Below, in pieces: positions 36,327 to 45,678 of a DNA stretch of 61,984 nucleotides. The number at the start of each line of letters is the position of its first letter. The stretch's first letter is position 1. Below the pieces are notes generated by a model, which made no database searches, was not told where the DNA came from, and saw nothing but the letters and a program-made list of their open reading frames with translations. The translations under genes and the position numbers were made by a program. The stretch comes from an uncultured Clostridia bacterium (GTDB lineage: Bacteria > Bacillota > Clostridia > Oscillospirales > Ruminococcaceae). The stretch covers positions 1 through 61,984 of the forward strand of contig CALGTU010000028.1 of assembly GCA_937901465.1 (NCBI GenBank), read 5' to 3'.

Positions 36327-37052
36327 TTGACAGTAGGATTCTATTCCGCAAAAGCGGGAACAATCAGCATGCAAAGAGCGGTTGATATAACATCAAACAA
36401 CGTTGCAAACGTTAATACTCATGGCTTTAAAACACATCGTGCCTCTTTCAGCGACCTTATCTATACAACCAAACTCAGAAACGATCAGGTTGAAACAGGA
36501 CACGGCGTTAAGATTGATAAAACCGACCTTATGTTTGATATAGGAAGACTTGAAAGCACAGCGAACGAACTTGATTTTGCTATCCCTTCAGAAGAACTTT
36601 TCGCAGTTGAAGATGCATCATCAGGTCAGATTTATTATACAAAAAACGGTGCATTCCGCTTAAGTAATAATGGCGACGGCACATGGGGGCTTGTTGACCC
36701 CAAGGGAAATTATGTCCTTGATTATGATATGAACCCCATTACAGCGGTTTTTGATGAAAACGGAAACCTTGACAGTGCCGCTACTATGGAACTTATCGGA
36801 ACATTCAAATTCCCCAACCCTTATGGCCTTGATAACGAGGGCGATAACTATTTTATAGCCAACGGAAGTTCGGGCGAACCCGAAGCAGACAGAGGTCAGG
36901 AAAAATTACAGTATTATCTCGAAGGTTCATCTGTTAACCTCGCAACAGAAATGGTAAACCTCATCAAATATCAGAGAGGTTTCAGTTTCAACGCAAAGCT
37001 TGTCCAGACAGCAGATGATATCGAACAGCGTGTAAATTCTCTCAGAAGATAG
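36327..37052 (+). CDS. flgG: Flagellar distal-rod protein FlgG (second copy)
   Basis: 241 residues. N-terminal SNNVANVNTHGFKTHRASFSDL and C-terminal LATEMVNLIKYQRGFSFNAKLVQTAD are FlgG-like. TTG start 9 nt after a perfect AAGGAGG. Paralogue of the preceding gene. Confidence 0.88.
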   Translation: MTVGFYSAKAGTISMQRAVDITSNNVANVNTHGFKTHRASFSDLIYTTKLRNDQVETGHGVKIDKTDLMFDIGRLESTANELDFAIPSEELFAVEDASSGQIYYTKNGAFRLSNNGDGTWGLVDPKGNYVLDYDMNPITAVFDENGNLDSAATMELIGTFKFPNPYGLDNEGDNYFIANGSSGEPEADRGQEKLQYYLEGSSVNLATEMVNLIKYQRGFSFNAKLVQTADDIEQRVNSLRR

Positions 37053-37075
37053 TTTTTGAAAGGAGCTAAAGGCAA

Positions 37076-37699
37076 ATGGCTTTAAACAACTTTACAGACC
37101 TTAACGCCATGCATATGGACGTTCTCCGTGAAATCGGAAATATAGGTTCGGGAAACTCGGCAACATCTCTCTCACAGATTCTTTCAAGCGAGATTGATAT
37201 AGGCGTTCCCGTTGTAAGAGATCTTGAATACAACGAGGTTATAGACCTTCTCGGCGGTCCCGAGCAGGTTGTTATAGGCCTTCTTGTGCGACTTTCAGGT
37301 GATATAAAGGGAATGATGATGTATCTTCTCAAAGAAAATTTTGCGAATAAGGTTACAACAACATTCTATGGAAAGAAGACAGAAAATGTTTTAACTCTTG
37401 ATGAGATGGACCGTTCCGCTATCTGCGAAATGGGAAACATCATGGCGAGTGCTTATGTAAACGCAATAGCACAGCTCACAGGTCTTTTCATAGATATTTC
37501 TGTTCCCGCATTCTGTGCGGATATGGTAGGGGCGATTATGTCTGTTCCCGCCGTTGAATTCGCAGAAGTTTCAGATAAGGTTATCTATATCGACGACAAA
37601 TTTCAGGTTTCAGATGACGAAATAAGAAGTAATATGATTCTTATTCCCGAAATGGAATCACTTGAATTATTATTTTCTAAGCTGGGAGTAGAAATATGA
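37076..37699 (+). CDS. cheC: CheY-P phosphatase CheC
   Basis: 207 residues. Both phosphatase helices are present: REIGNIGSGNSATSLSQIL (near residue 18) and CEMGNIMASAYVNAIAQL (near 120), each with the E-x2-N pair. CheC is activated by CheD, encoded next with a 4-bp overlap. With FliY, the window encodes two CheY-P phosphatases. Confidence 0.94.
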   Translation: MALNNFTDLNAMHMDVLREIGNIGSGNSATSLSQILSSEIDIGVPVVRDLEYNEVIDLLGGPEQVVIGLLVRLSGDIKGMMMYLLKENFANKVTTTFYGKKTENVLTLDEMDRSAICEMGNIMASAYVNAIAQLTGLFIDISVPAFCADMVGAIMSVPAVEFAEVSDKVIYIDDKFQVSDDEIRSNMILIPEMESLELLFSKLGVEI

Positions 37700-38172
37700 G
37701 CACAATAAACGTTGGAATAGCAGACCTTAATGTCTGCTCCGGCACGGACATCCTTGCCACCTACGCTCTCGGCTCGTGTATCGGAATATGTCTTTATGAT
37801 GAGAAAGCAAAAATAGCGGGTCTTGCCCATATAATGCTTCCATGGAGTAAAGACGCTTCAAAGCAGGACAATATGCGAAGGTATGCCGACACGGGTATAT
37901 GGGAGCTTTACAATTTAATGAAACAAAAGGGTGCTTCTTTCCCGGGGACAGTAGCCAAAATTGCAGGCGGAGCGCAGATGTTCCAGGGCAATTCAGGCGT
38001 GTTCAATATCGGTGAACGCAATATTCAGGCGGTAAAGATTGTGCTCAGTAAACTCAATATCCCGATAGTTGCCGAAGACACAGGCCTTAATTACGGAAGA
38101 ACTGTATTCTTTGACGCACAGACGGGAACGATGCAGGTTAAGTCTGCAATGAACCCGATTAAGAATTTATAA
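37696..38172 (+). CDS. cheD: Chemoreceptor glutamine deamidase CheD
   Basis: 158 residues. LGSCIGICLYD gives the catalytic Cys and GLAHIMLP the His; a Thr-containing strand follows. Deamidates receptor glutamines and binds CheC. It overlaps cheC by ATGA. The TAA stop is the first three bases of the second 103-bp inverted-repeat element. Confidence 0.95.
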   Translation: MSTINVGIADLNVCSGTDILATYALGSCIGICLYDEKAKIAGLAHIMLPWSKDASKQDNMRRYADTGIWELYNLMKQKGASFPGTVAKIAGGAQMFQGNSGVFNIGERNIQAVKIVLSKLNIPIVAEDTGLNYGRTVFFDAQTGTMQVKSAMNPIKNL

Positions 38173-38272
38173 AACTAAAATCTTACCCGTCTTTCGTCGT
38201 CAACACTCCTAGCAGTACACCGCGTACGGCGTCGTCGTGTTTTTTAGAAATACAGGCAATCTTTTAGTTTTA
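38170..38272. repeat. 103-bp intergenic element with terminal inverted repeats (copy 2)
   Basis: Ends TAAAACTAAAA / TTTTAGTTTTA are perfect for 11 bp and continue imperfectly to about 26 bp. Interior TTTCGTCGTCAAC matches copy 1 (9991-10093) at almost the same offset. Same length and same placement on a TAA stop codon as copy 1. Confidence 0.65.
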
Positions 38273-38277
38273 TCGTA

Positions 38278-38308
38278 AATATGCCCCACGGGCTCCGTGG
38301 TCTTTTTA
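38278..38308 (+). repeat. 63-bp repeat family: hairpin end, terminator-like copy
   Basis: ATATGCC followed by CCACGG-GCT-CCGTGG and TCTTTTT. This is the right end of the repeat family; here the trailing T-run makes it look like a working terminator. Confidence 0.5.
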
Positions 38309-38316
38309 CATAAAAA

Positions 38317-38345
38317 TATCCCCCTCGCAAGAGGGGGATTATTTT
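38317..38345. terminator. Terminator between cheD and the ylqH-like gene
   Basis: CCCCCTC-GCAA-GAGGGGG hairpin with A/T flanks, identical to that at 10108-10137. It ends the long flagellar operon and, from the other strand, the ylqG-ylqH operon. Confidence 0.85.
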
Positions 38346-38640
38346 ATTTCTTATTATTTCCTACTTTGCCCGAAGTCTTTAAAATTTCAACATAAATCGA
38401 AGCGACAAGTTCAAAAAGGTCGGGCGGGATAGTTTTTCCTACTTTAAGCATAGATAAAAGTGCGGCAGCACTGTCGTCTCTGTAAATCGGAACTCCACTG
38501 CTGTCGGCAAGAGAAATCATCTTTTCGGCAACATTTCCGTGTCCCGATGCAACAACAACGGGAGCGTAATCCTTATCGGGATTATATTTAAGCGCAACGG
38601 CACTGTTTTTGAGCGCCGCTTTATCTTTAGGCTGTGACAT
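38344..38640 (-). CDS. FlhB C-terminal-domain homologue (YlqH/FhlX type)
   Basis: 98 residues that correspond only to the cytoplasmic domain of FlhB after the cleavage site: VALKYNPDKDYAPVVVASGHGNVAEKMI, then PIYRDDSAAALL and VGKTIPPDLFELVASIYVEI. It lacks the NPTH cleavage motif and membrane helices. Such proteins can supplement FlhB or interact with FliK-like partners. It overlaps the ylqG-like gene by 14 bp; GAGGTGG ribosome site. Confidence 0.9.
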   Translation of the reverse strand: MSQPKDKAALKNSAVALKYNPDKDYAPVVVASGHGNVAEKMISLADSSGVPIYRDDSAAALLSMLKVGKTIPPDLFELVASIYVEILKTSGKVGNNKK

Positions 38641-40405
38641 TCAGGCCACCTCGCTTATCATTGATATGTGGAAAAACAGTAGTTAAACTTCTCTTTTCTC
38701 TTAAAATGCCTACATTCGATGTTCTTACAGAATATCCCTTGCCTGCGGCGAATCTTGCTATCGCGGTTCTCATACTTGAGAAATTCTTTGAAAAATCTTC
38801 GGGACAGAAAAGGTTTACCGTCAGATCTCTTTCTTCGGCATTTATTTCAAGCTCGAAATCACCCACATCGTCGATTGAGAAATCGAGAAGAATATGGAAA
38901 TTCTCGCCGTCTTCAGAGTTATCTGCCCATAATTCACCGAAAGCTTTTTTGTCGCTGTCTTCTGTTTTAAGCGGAAGAAGAGCATGTAAAAGAGGGGTGT
39001 AAACACCGGGTGCTGTAAGAAGTGATGACATAAGATTATCACGGCTGAACTGCGGAAGTGTATTCAGAGCAGAATCGTCGATATTCTTTAAAAGGAAGTT
39101 TGTAAAATTATCCATAGCTGTCGGCTTTTCGTATTGTGCGTCGCCTTTTTGAAGAATATTTTCAAGAACTTCATTGAGTCTTTGTGCGATAGGAAGTTTT
39201 ACATTTTCGTTTTCGATAGAATTAAGAACTTTTGATAAATTTTCGGCAAGAACATTAAGGTCCTTGTTCTGAGCAAAACTCTGAAGCATATTATCGATAT
39301 CGGAAAGATTTTTCTCGGGAGTGATGAGTGAGAGAATTTCTTTTATCGAGAAAAGACCGTCTGTTGTATCGATATCTGAAAGACTCTGTAAAAATACGGG
39401 GTTATCCATATGGTTTGCAAAGTTCTTTACAGAATCGGCAAGCTTGTTTGCCGAAAGCGAACCCATATCAACAAGTTCACGTCCGAGTGTGAAAGACTTT
39501 ACATCATCGGGGAGCTTTGCGGTTTCAACGAATTCGGTAAAAGCTTTCTGAAGCTCGTTCGCCATATCTTTCGGAATATCAGGACTCTGCAATATTGAGT
39601 CGATAAGCTTGTCGAAAGCATTTTTCATTCCATCGGGAGTGTTCTGAATTCTTGAAAGATTATAAGAAACGAGAGAAATAAGCCCTTTGAGTCTGTCGGT
39701 CATAAGAAGACTTCCGCTCGCGTTTTTCATAGTTTCAAGAGCTTGTTCCTTAAGTTCGGGGAAGTTCTGGAGAGCATTGTTATCGGCAAATTTCTGTGCA
39801 AGCGATGAAAGTTCTTCTGATATAGAACGACTCGCGAATAATTCGTCAGACATAAAAGTAAATGTCTGTGAAAGTGATTTCATAACGCTCTCGGGAGTGG
39901 TTGCGTTTACATATGATTTTAAAAATGCGGTTATGTTATCTCTTATCTCACTTCCGCCGAAAGCCTTTTCGGAAAGGTTTGTGAGATTTCTTAGCATATC
40001 AAAAAGTTTTCCGTTGAAAACAGTAGCGTCTTTCGCCTGTTCTGCCATATCCGCGGGGAGATTTTCAGGGGTAAGGAGTATTTCATTCGCGAGTGCTGTA
40101 AGTTCATCCAACCCCGTTGTGTTTCCCGATGCCTTTAACGCGTTAAGCAGTTCTTCGGTCATAAGCGACTGAATAGACTGTGCTGTCATAGAGGGATTCT
40201 GAGAAATCGCAAGTTCAAGAGGCTTTAAAAGATTTTCGCCCGAATAGTCGGCGTTGTCCTGAGTCTGCTGGTCGGTTCTCTGCTGGGTGCTTGTAACCTG
40301 AGTTGTATTCGCAAGCTGAAACTGGTCCTGAGGGGCTTGTGTTGCGTTAGGATTGACATAGTTTCTCGGCAACGCAGGGGTTGTTATCTGAAGAATATCA
40401 GCCAA
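38627..40405 (-). CDS. YlqG/FliK-like flagellar protein
   Basis: 592 residues, helical and Ser/Asn/Leu-rich, without membrane segments. The N-terminus (about 1-75) is Gln/Thr-rich and disordered. The C-terminal 110 residues (about 480-592) look like a FliK-type hook-length domain (LDFSIDDVGDFELEINAEERDLTVNLFCPE). In Bacillus the ylqG-ylqH pair has the same order. TTG start 4 nt after a perfect GGAGGTGA. Probably a second substrate-switch or ruler-like partner for the FlhB homologue (inference). Confidence 0.75.
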   Translation of the reverse strand: MADILQITTPALPRNYVNPNATQAPQDQFQLANTTQVTSTQQRTDQQTQDNADYSGENLLKPLELAISQNPSMTAQSIQSLMTEELLNALKASGNTTGLDELTALANEILLTPENLPADMAEQAKDATVFNGKLFDMLRNLTNLSEKAFGGSEIRDNITAFLKSYVNATTPESVMKSLSQTFTFMSDELFASRSISEELSSLAQKFADNNALQNFPELKEQALETMKNASGSLLMTDRLKGLISLVSYNLSRIQNTPDGMKNAFDKLIDSILQSPDIPKDMANELQKAFTEFVETAKLPDDVKSFTLGRELVDMGSLSANKLADSVKNFANHMDNPVFLQSLSDIDTTDGLFSIKEILSLITPEKNLSDIDNMLQSFAQNKDLNVLAENLSKVLNSIENENVKLPIAQRLNEVLENILQKGDAQYEKPTAMDNFTNFLLKNIDDSALNTLPQFSRDNLMSSLLTAPGVYTPLLHALLPLKTEDSDKKAFGELWADNSEDGENFHILLDFSIDDVGDFELEINAEERDLTVNLFCPEDFSKNFSSMRTAIARFAAGKGYSVRTSNVGILREKRSLTTVFPHINDKRGGLNVTA

Positions 40406-40536
40406 AAAATCACCTCCAAAAAATCCTATTAGTGATATTGAACAAAAGATTTATGCCCGATTTGTTCAAATTTCAATTTTCGCATAAAAATTTTTAAAAA
40501 AAACTAACTTTATTTATATAATATCTCATTTTTCGC
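40406..40536. other. AT-rich divergent intergenic region
   Basis: Between the ylqG-like gene and the cheA promoter. A weak minus-strand promoter (TTGAAA-17-TAAATC, around 40450-40480) could serve ylqG. Otherwise only A/T-rich sequence. Confidence 0.35.
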
Positions 40537-40565
40537 TTGTAGTAAAGGATTTTTTTTGATATAAT
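40537..40565 (+). promoter_or_regulatory. Sigma-A promoter of the cheA operon
   Basis: TTGTAG, 17-nt spacer, perfect TATAAT, about 70 nt before cheA. It separates the chemotaxis operon from the flagellar operon in control. Confidence 0.72.
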
Positions 40566-40636
40566 GTTATTAATAAGCTATTTTAGATAAATATTTTATG
40601 TAAATGGAAAAAATATACAAAAAGTAGGTGCTGATT

Positions 40637-42751
40637 ATGAGTAAATTCGAACCCGGAATGGAAAGTATGGTTGATATGTATATCTATGAAACCACAACTC
40701 TCCTCGAACAACTTGACCAGATACTCATCAAAACAGAAGGACAGGGCTCTTTTGATAAAGAAAGCATTAACGAAATCTTCCGTATAATGCATACTATCAA
40801 GGGTTCATCTGCCATGATGGGACTTGAAAATATGTCATCACTCGCTCATGCTATTGAAGACATGTTTTACATAATAAGAGAAGAAAAGCCCGTTATCGAT
40901 GATTCGAAGGACCTTTACGAGCTTGTTTTCAGTGCGTCTGATTTACTCAAGGCAGAAATCGACATCATGCAGAATGACGATTATGACTTTACAGATTTCT
41001 CTCCTTGCCATGACAGAATCAAGGCTTATGTTGCTGTTCTTAAAAACGGCGGTGGTGCCGCACCCGCAGCAGCAGGAGAAGAAACAGCGTCAGCAACTTC
41101 ATCCGCTCCCGCAGCAGCAGAAGGCATGGTAACTGTTAAGGTTATTTTCGATGACGATTGTAAAATGGAAAACCTCCGTGCACTTCTTCTTGTAAACAAA
41201 ATCAGAGAAGATTGTTCAGAAATTTCTTATGAACCTTCAGATATCGAAACAAACGCCGATACAGCAAAGACAATTATCGACAACGGCTTTATCGTTCGTT
41301 TCAAAGCACTTGACGGCAACGATCAGCTCGTTATAAACGGCATTGAAGAAGCACTCAACGTTAAATCATATGAAATCATAGAAGAAGCACCTGCACCTGC
41401 ACCCGTAGAAGCACCCAAGGCTGCTCCCGCAGCAGCAGTGGCAGAAGCTCCCAAAGCAGAAGCACCCAAGGCAGAAGCTCCCAAGCCTGCGGCTCCCGCT
41501 CCCAAGGCTGATGAAGGCAAAAAATCTGTTGAACAGATCAACAATATGCTTCAGGGCAGACAGGGCGGCGGCGGAAAACAGAGCCTTATCTCTGTTAACC
41601 TCAATAAGCTCGATCAGCTTATGGATATGGTCGGCGAAATTGTTATCACAGAAGCAATGGTAACAGGCAACCCCGATCTTAAGGGTCTTCAGCTTGACAA
41701 CTTCCAGAAATCAGCAAGACAGCTCAGAAAACTCAACAGCGAACTTCAGGATATCGTTATGTCAATCCGAATGGTTCCCCTTTCGGGCGCATTCAATAAG
41801 ATGACAAGAATTGTCCGCGATATGAAGGTAAAACTTAATAAAGATGTCAACCTCGTATTCGAAGGCGAAAACACAGAAGTTGATAAGAGCGTTATCGATA
41901 ACCTCAACGATCCCCTTATGCATATGGTAAGAAACGCCGTTGACCATGGTATCGAAGAAAACGTTGAAGACAGACTCGCAGCAGGCAAGCCCGCACAGGG
42001 AACAGTCAAGCTTTCTGCTTATAACTCATCGGGTGAAGTTATCATCGTTGTTTCAGACGACGGCGCAGGTATGAACGCCGAAAAACTTCTCGATAAGGGC
42101 GAAAGAAACGGAATCCTTACAAAGCCCCGTGAAGAATACACAGAAAGAGAAGCGTTCCAACTTGTTATGGCGGCAGGTTTCTCAACAAACGAAGTTGTAA
42201 CAGAATTCTCAGGCCGTGGCGTTGGTATGGACGTTGTTAAGAAGAACATCGAAAAGATCGGCGGAACAGTTTCTGTTGAAAGTAAACTCGGTGAGGGAAC
42301 ATCGTTCATCATCAAGATTCCTCTCTCACTCGCTATTGTAGACGGAATGAACGTTTCTGTAGGAAAGTCAATCTTCACACTTCCCATAAACTCAATCAAG
42401 GAAAGCTTCAAGCTTCATGAAAACCAGCTTATCCATGATACTTACGGCAACGAAATGATCATGATCAGAGGCGAATGTTATCCTCTTATCAGACTTTATA
42501 AGTGCTATGACCTTGAACCTACATACACAAACATCTATGAAGGTATCATAATTCTCGTTGAAGCAGAAGGAAAGACAGCTTGTATCTATGCCGACGAACT
42601 TTTAGGCGAACAGCAGGTTGTTGTTAAGCCCTTCTCACCAATGTTCAACGACTTCAATGTCAAGCAGTATGGTATGTCGGGATGTACAATTCTCGGTGAC
42701 GGAAGTATCACAATTATTCTTGATGCCAACAACATCATTACAAATTTCTAA
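40637..42751 (+). CDS. cheA: Chemotaxis histidine kinase CheA
   Basis: 704 residues. P1 Hpt domain with phospho-accepting His52 (IMHTIKGSSAMMG), a P2-like CheY-binding domain (about 160-250), an Ala/Pro/Lys linker of EAPKA repeats, P3 dimerisation (LDQLMDMVGEIVI), P4 ATPase (HMVRNAVDHGIE, SDDGAGM, FSGRGVGMDVV) and a CheW-like P5. Start is ATG 40637, 6 nt after AGGTG; the GTG at 40628 overlaps this site. First of five chemotaxis genes. Confidence 0.97.
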   Translation: MSKFEPGMESMVDMYIYETTTLLEQLDQILIKTEGQGSFDKESINEIFRIMHTIKGSSAMMGLENMSSLAHAIEDMFYIIREEKPVIDDSKDLYELVFSASDLLKAEIDIMQNDDYDFTDFSPCHDRIKAYVAVLKNGGGAAPAAAGEETASATSSAPAAAEGMVTVKVIFDDDCKMENLRALLLVNKIREDCSEISYEPSDIETNADTAKTIIDNGFIVRFKALDGNDQLVINGIEEALNVKSYEIIEEAPAPAPVEAPKAAPAAAVAEAPKAEAPKAEAPKPAAPAPKADEGKKSVEQINNMLQGRQGGGGKQSLISVNLNKLDQLMDMVGEIVITEAMVTGNPDLKGLQLDNFQKSARQLRKLNSELQDIVMSIRMVPLSGAFNKMTRIVRDMKVKLNKDVNLVFEGENTEVDKSVIDNLNDPLMHMVRNAVDHGIEENVEDRLAAGKPAQGTVKLSAYNSSGEVIIVVSDDGAGMNAEKLLDKGERNGILTKPREEYTEREAFQLVMAAGFSTNEVVTEFSGRGVGMDVVKKNIEKIGGTVSVESKLGEGTSFIIKIPLSLAIVDGMNVSVGKSIFTLPINSIKESFKLHENQLIHDTYGNEMIMIRGECYPLIRLYKCYDLEPTYTNIYEGIIILVEAEGKTACIYADELLGEQQVVVKPFSPMFNDFNVKQYGMSGCTILGDGSITIILDANNIITNF

Positions 42752-42769
42752 TTGAAAGGAATGAACCAT

Positions 42770-43231
42770 ATGTCAGAATATATCGAACAGACAACTAACT
42801 TCTTATCCGACGGCGGTGAAATTCTTCAGTTTGAAATTGACAATGCCGTTTACGGAATTGAAATCCAGTATATAACAGAAATCATCCAGATTCAGCAGAT
42901 AACAATAGTTCCAAAAGTTCCCTCATATATCAAAGGTATGATGAACCTTCGTGGTAAGGTTATCCCCGTTATGAGCGTAAGAAGCCGTTTCGGCAAGGAA
43001 GAAATTCCGTATGACGACAGAACATGTATCATTGTTGTTGAATGGGATGGCCTCGCGGTTGGTCTTATTGTTGACAGAATCAGAGAAGTTGCTATGATTT
43101 CTCCCGAAGAAGTTTCATCTACTCCTGATTACAAGAATGTCAATATGAATCATTTTATCAAATACATCATCGAAACAGGAGACGAAATCAAACTTCTCCT
43201 TGATTGTGAAACACTCGTTACGGAGAGATAG
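42770..43231 (+). CDS. cheW: Chemotaxis coupling protein CheW (first copy)
   Basis: 153 residues, single CheW SH3-like fold (ILQFEIDNAVYGIEI, GMMNLRGKVIPVM, VGLIVDRIREV). It links receptors to CheA. ATG 42770 chosen because AAAGGA lies 9 nt upstream; earlier starts overlap that site. Confidence 0.94.
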   Translation: MSEYIEQTTNFLSDGGEILQFEIDNAVYGIEIQYITEIIQIQQITIVPKVPSYIKGMMNLRGKVIPVMSVRSRFGKEEIPYDDRTCIIVVEWDGLAVGLIVDRIREVAMISPEEVSSTPDYKNVNMNHFIKYIIETGDEIKLLLDCETLVTER

Positions 43232-43236
43232 CATTT

Positions 43237-44052
43237 ATGATAACACTTACCGACGCTGATTTTCTCCGTATTGTCGAATACATAAAAAAACATTACGGAA
43301 TAAATCTTGAAAAAAAGCGTATTCTTGTTGAGGGACGCCTTGTAAACACAGTTACCTCAAAGGGTTTTAACTCCTTCAAGGCGTATCTCGATACAATTCT
43401 CACAGGCGAAAGTTCGCCCGAACTCGAACAGTTTGTAAATAAACTTACAACAAACCATACATTCTTTATGAGAGAACCCGAACATTTCGATTTTATGAAA
43501 TCAACCGTTCTCCCATATATCGAAAGAACAGTTACCGATAAGGATGCAAGAATATGGTGCGCCGCTTCATCAACGGGACAGGAGCCTTATACAATGGCTA
43601 TGACCATAGATGAATATTTCGGACCGAGACGTCAGGGATGGGACCTTAAAATCCTCGCAACAGATATCTCGACAAAAGTTTTGGCCGAAGCTTATGCGGG
43701 CGTTTATACCCTTGAAATGATGGAAGGTGTTCCGAGAGAATGGATGGAAAAGTATTTCGTAAGAACTGAAGACGGAAAGTTCCGTGTATGCGACAGAATA
43801 AGAAAAGAAATCGTTTATAAACAGTTTAATCTTATGAATGAAATCCGCTATAAAAAACCTTATGACCTTATCAGTTGCCGGAATGTTATGATTTATTTCG
43901 ACGCTGAAACAAAGAATAACCTCATAGAAAGACTTTATGATTGTCTTAAACCGGGCGGTTATCTTTTCATAGGCCATGCGGAAAATGTTTCTAAAAACAC
44001 AAGGTTTGAATTTATTCAGCCTGCTATTTACAGAAGACCCTTAGGAAAATAG
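43237..44052 (+). CDS. cheR: Chemotaxis methyltransferase CheR
   Basis: 271 residues: N-terminal helical domain, then a SAM-binding fold with WCAASSTGQEPYTMAM (motif I) and DLISCRNVMIYFD. Methylates receptor glutamates; works against CheB, encoded next. Confidence 0.96.
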   Translation: MITLTDADFLRIVEYIKKHYGINLEKKRILVEGRLVNTVTSKGFNSFKAYLDTILTGESSPELEQFVNKLTTNHTFFMREPEHFDFMKSTVLPYIERTVTDKDARIWCAASSTGQEPYTMAMTIDEYFGPRRQGWDLKILATDISTKVLAEAYAGVYTLEMMEGVPREWMEKYFVRTEDGKFRVCDRIRKEIVYKQFNLMNEIRYKKPYDLISCRNVMIYFDAETKNNLIERLYDCLKPGGYLFIGHAENVSKNTRFEFIQPAIYRRPLGK

Positions 44053-44069
44053 TTTAAACGGAGGAAATT

Positions 44070-45125
44070 ATGCTGAAAAGGAGTCATACAAGGATTTTCA
44101 TAGTTGATGACTCGGCATTTTTCAGCCGTTTTGTCGAGACCGAATTTAAAAATAATTTTCCCGAATTTGAAATAGTAGGAACAGAGCAGGACCCCTTAAA
44201 AGCAATCGATAGAATAATCGAAACAAAACCCGATGTTGTTACAATCGATTTTGAAATGCCACATATGAACGGCATTGAAATGCTTGAAAGACTCCTGCCT
44301 AAAATAAAAGTTCCCGTTATTATCGCTTCTTCAAAAACAGTAAATGTTCTCGAAGCGTTATCGTCAGGTGCTGTTGATTTTATCAAAAAACCTGATTTGT
44401 CACCCGAATCAAAAGGTGTTTTTATAAGAGAACTTTCAAAGAAAATCGAAATCGCAAAATATGCAAAGGTTATACTCCCTTCTGAAAGAAAGGTTGTAAC
44501 CCCCGCAAAACCCGATACAGTTCAGGCTATACCGCAGAGAATAAACTATGTTAAAGATGAAAGCATCATAGCAATAGGCTCATCAACAGGCGGCCCTGAT
44601 GCTTTGATGAAAATCCTTACAAAACTCCCCGCGAATATTCCGCCGATAGTAATCGTTCAGCATATGCCCGAAAATTTCACAAAGCTTCTTGCTGAAAGAA
44701 TAGATAAAAACTGTGCTTTCAGTGCTTTTGAATCAGAAAACGGAATGCGACTTAAAAACGGAATGTGCGTTGTCGGAAAAGCAGGACTTCAGATGAAAGT
44801 TATGAAAGACAACAAGGGCTATTATATAATTCATGAAAAAGATATTGTAAAGCCTTTGCATTCGCCTTCGGTTGATGTTCTTTTCGATTCGGTTGCAAAA
44901 TCTGCGGGAAGAAACGCAATAGGCGTTATCCTTACAGGCATGGGCGCTGACGGCGCTAAGGGAATGCTTAATATGAAAAAATCAGGCGCTTATACAATCG
45001 GTCAGGACGAAAAAACCTGCGTTGTTTACGGAATGCCTATGGAAGCTTTTAAACTCGGCGCGGTTGAAATTCAGTTGCCACTGACTTCTATTGCCGATCA
45101 TATTATAAAAAAACTTAACAGTTGA
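44070..45125 (+). CDS. cheB: Chemotaxis methylesterase/deamidase CheB
   Basis: 351 residues: receiver domain (phospho-acceptor in TIDFEMPHMNG), linker, and esterase domain with catalytic Ser in GSSTGGPDAL, His in VQHMPENF and Asp in TGMGADGAKGM. GGAGG ribosome site. Its stop overlaps the region preceding the second cheW. Confidence 0.97.
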   Translation: MLKRSHTRIFIVDDSAFFSRFVETEFKNNFPEFEIVGTEQDPLKAIDRIIETKPDVVTIDFEMPHMNGIEMLERLLPKIKVPVIIASSKTVNVLEALSSGAVDFIKKPDLSPESKGVFIRELSKKIEIAKYAKVILPSERKVVTPAKPDTVQAIPQRINYVKDESIIAIGSSTGGPDALMKILTKLPANIPPIVIVQHMPENFTKLLAERIDKNCAFSAFESENGMRLKNGMCVVGKAGLQMKVMKDNKGYYIIHEKDIVKPLHSPSVDVLFDSVAKSAGRNAIGVILTGMGADGAKGMLNMKKSGAYTIGQDEKTCVVYGMPMEAFKLGAVEIQLPLTSIADHIIKKLNS

Positions 45126-45139
45126 CGGAGGAAAAGAAA

Positions 45140-45604
45140 ATGGGTTTTGAAGATAAAGCAGGCAAATACCTTACGTTTGTCCTTGATGACAGAAGATATG
45201 CCTTTTCTATCAAGAATGTCATTGAAATTATAGGGATTCAGGATATAACACCCGTTCCCGAAAGCCCCGTCTATATGAAAGGTATCATAAATTTAAGAGG
45301 AAGAATTATTCCGCTTATAGATATGCGCCTTAGATTCAAGAAGGAAGAAATCCCCTATAACAAGAGAACATCTATTGTAATAGTAAGAATAAACGAAGTT
45401 GATATCGGATTTATCGTTGATAGGGTTGATGAAGTAACAGATATGAAGGCGGAAGAACTTTCACCACCACCCGTTGTTACTATGGATAGCACAAGTAAAT
45501 ATGTTATGGCGATAGGAAAAATAAAGGGAGATATCATTCTTCTTTTAGACCATGACAAACTCTTTTCAAGATCAGAACTCAGAACTCTCACAGAAAGCAA
45601 CTAA
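45140..45604 (+). CDS. cheW: Chemotaxis coupling protein CheW (second copy)
   Basis: 154 residues, single CheW domain (FVLDDRRYAFSIKNVIEIIG, GIINLRGRIIPLIDMRL, IGFIVDRVDEV). Paralogue of the gene at 42770. ATG 45140 follows GGAGG at 8-9 nt; an upstream TTG overlapping the cheB stop is unlikely. No CheV is seen, so the second CheW may take that role. Confidence 0.93.
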   Translation: MGFEDKAGKYLTFVLDDRRYAFSIKNVIEIIGIQDITPVPESPVYMKGIINLRGRIIPLIDMRLRFKKEEIPYNKRTSIVIVRINEVDIGFIVDRVDEVTDMKAEELSPPPVVTMDSTSKYVMAIGKIKGDIILLLDHDKLFSRSELRTLTESN

Positions 45605-45605
45605 T

Positions 45606-45634
45606 AAAAGCACCCCAGAGGGTGCTTTTTTATT
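45606..45634 (+). terminator. Terminator of the cheA operon
   Basis: AAAAGCACCC-CAGA-GGGTGCTTTTTT hairpin directly after the cheW stop. Confidence 0.92.
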
Positions 45635-45646
45635 TTTCGGACAAAC

Positions 45647-45678
45647 TATGAAACGATCTGTCCTGTGCGGTCACGCAC
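45647..45678. repeat. 63-bp repeat family: partial copy touching a tRNA 3' end
   Basis: GAAACGATCTGTCC core, then hairpin GTGCG-GTCA-CGCAC (45665-45678). The hairpin abuts the tRNA-Arg CCA end with no spacer. Confidence 0.55.

Noticed and set aside
41323..41544. Ala/Gly-rich minus-strand frame in cheA
   Set aside because: Antisense of the CheA Ala/Pro/Lys linker.
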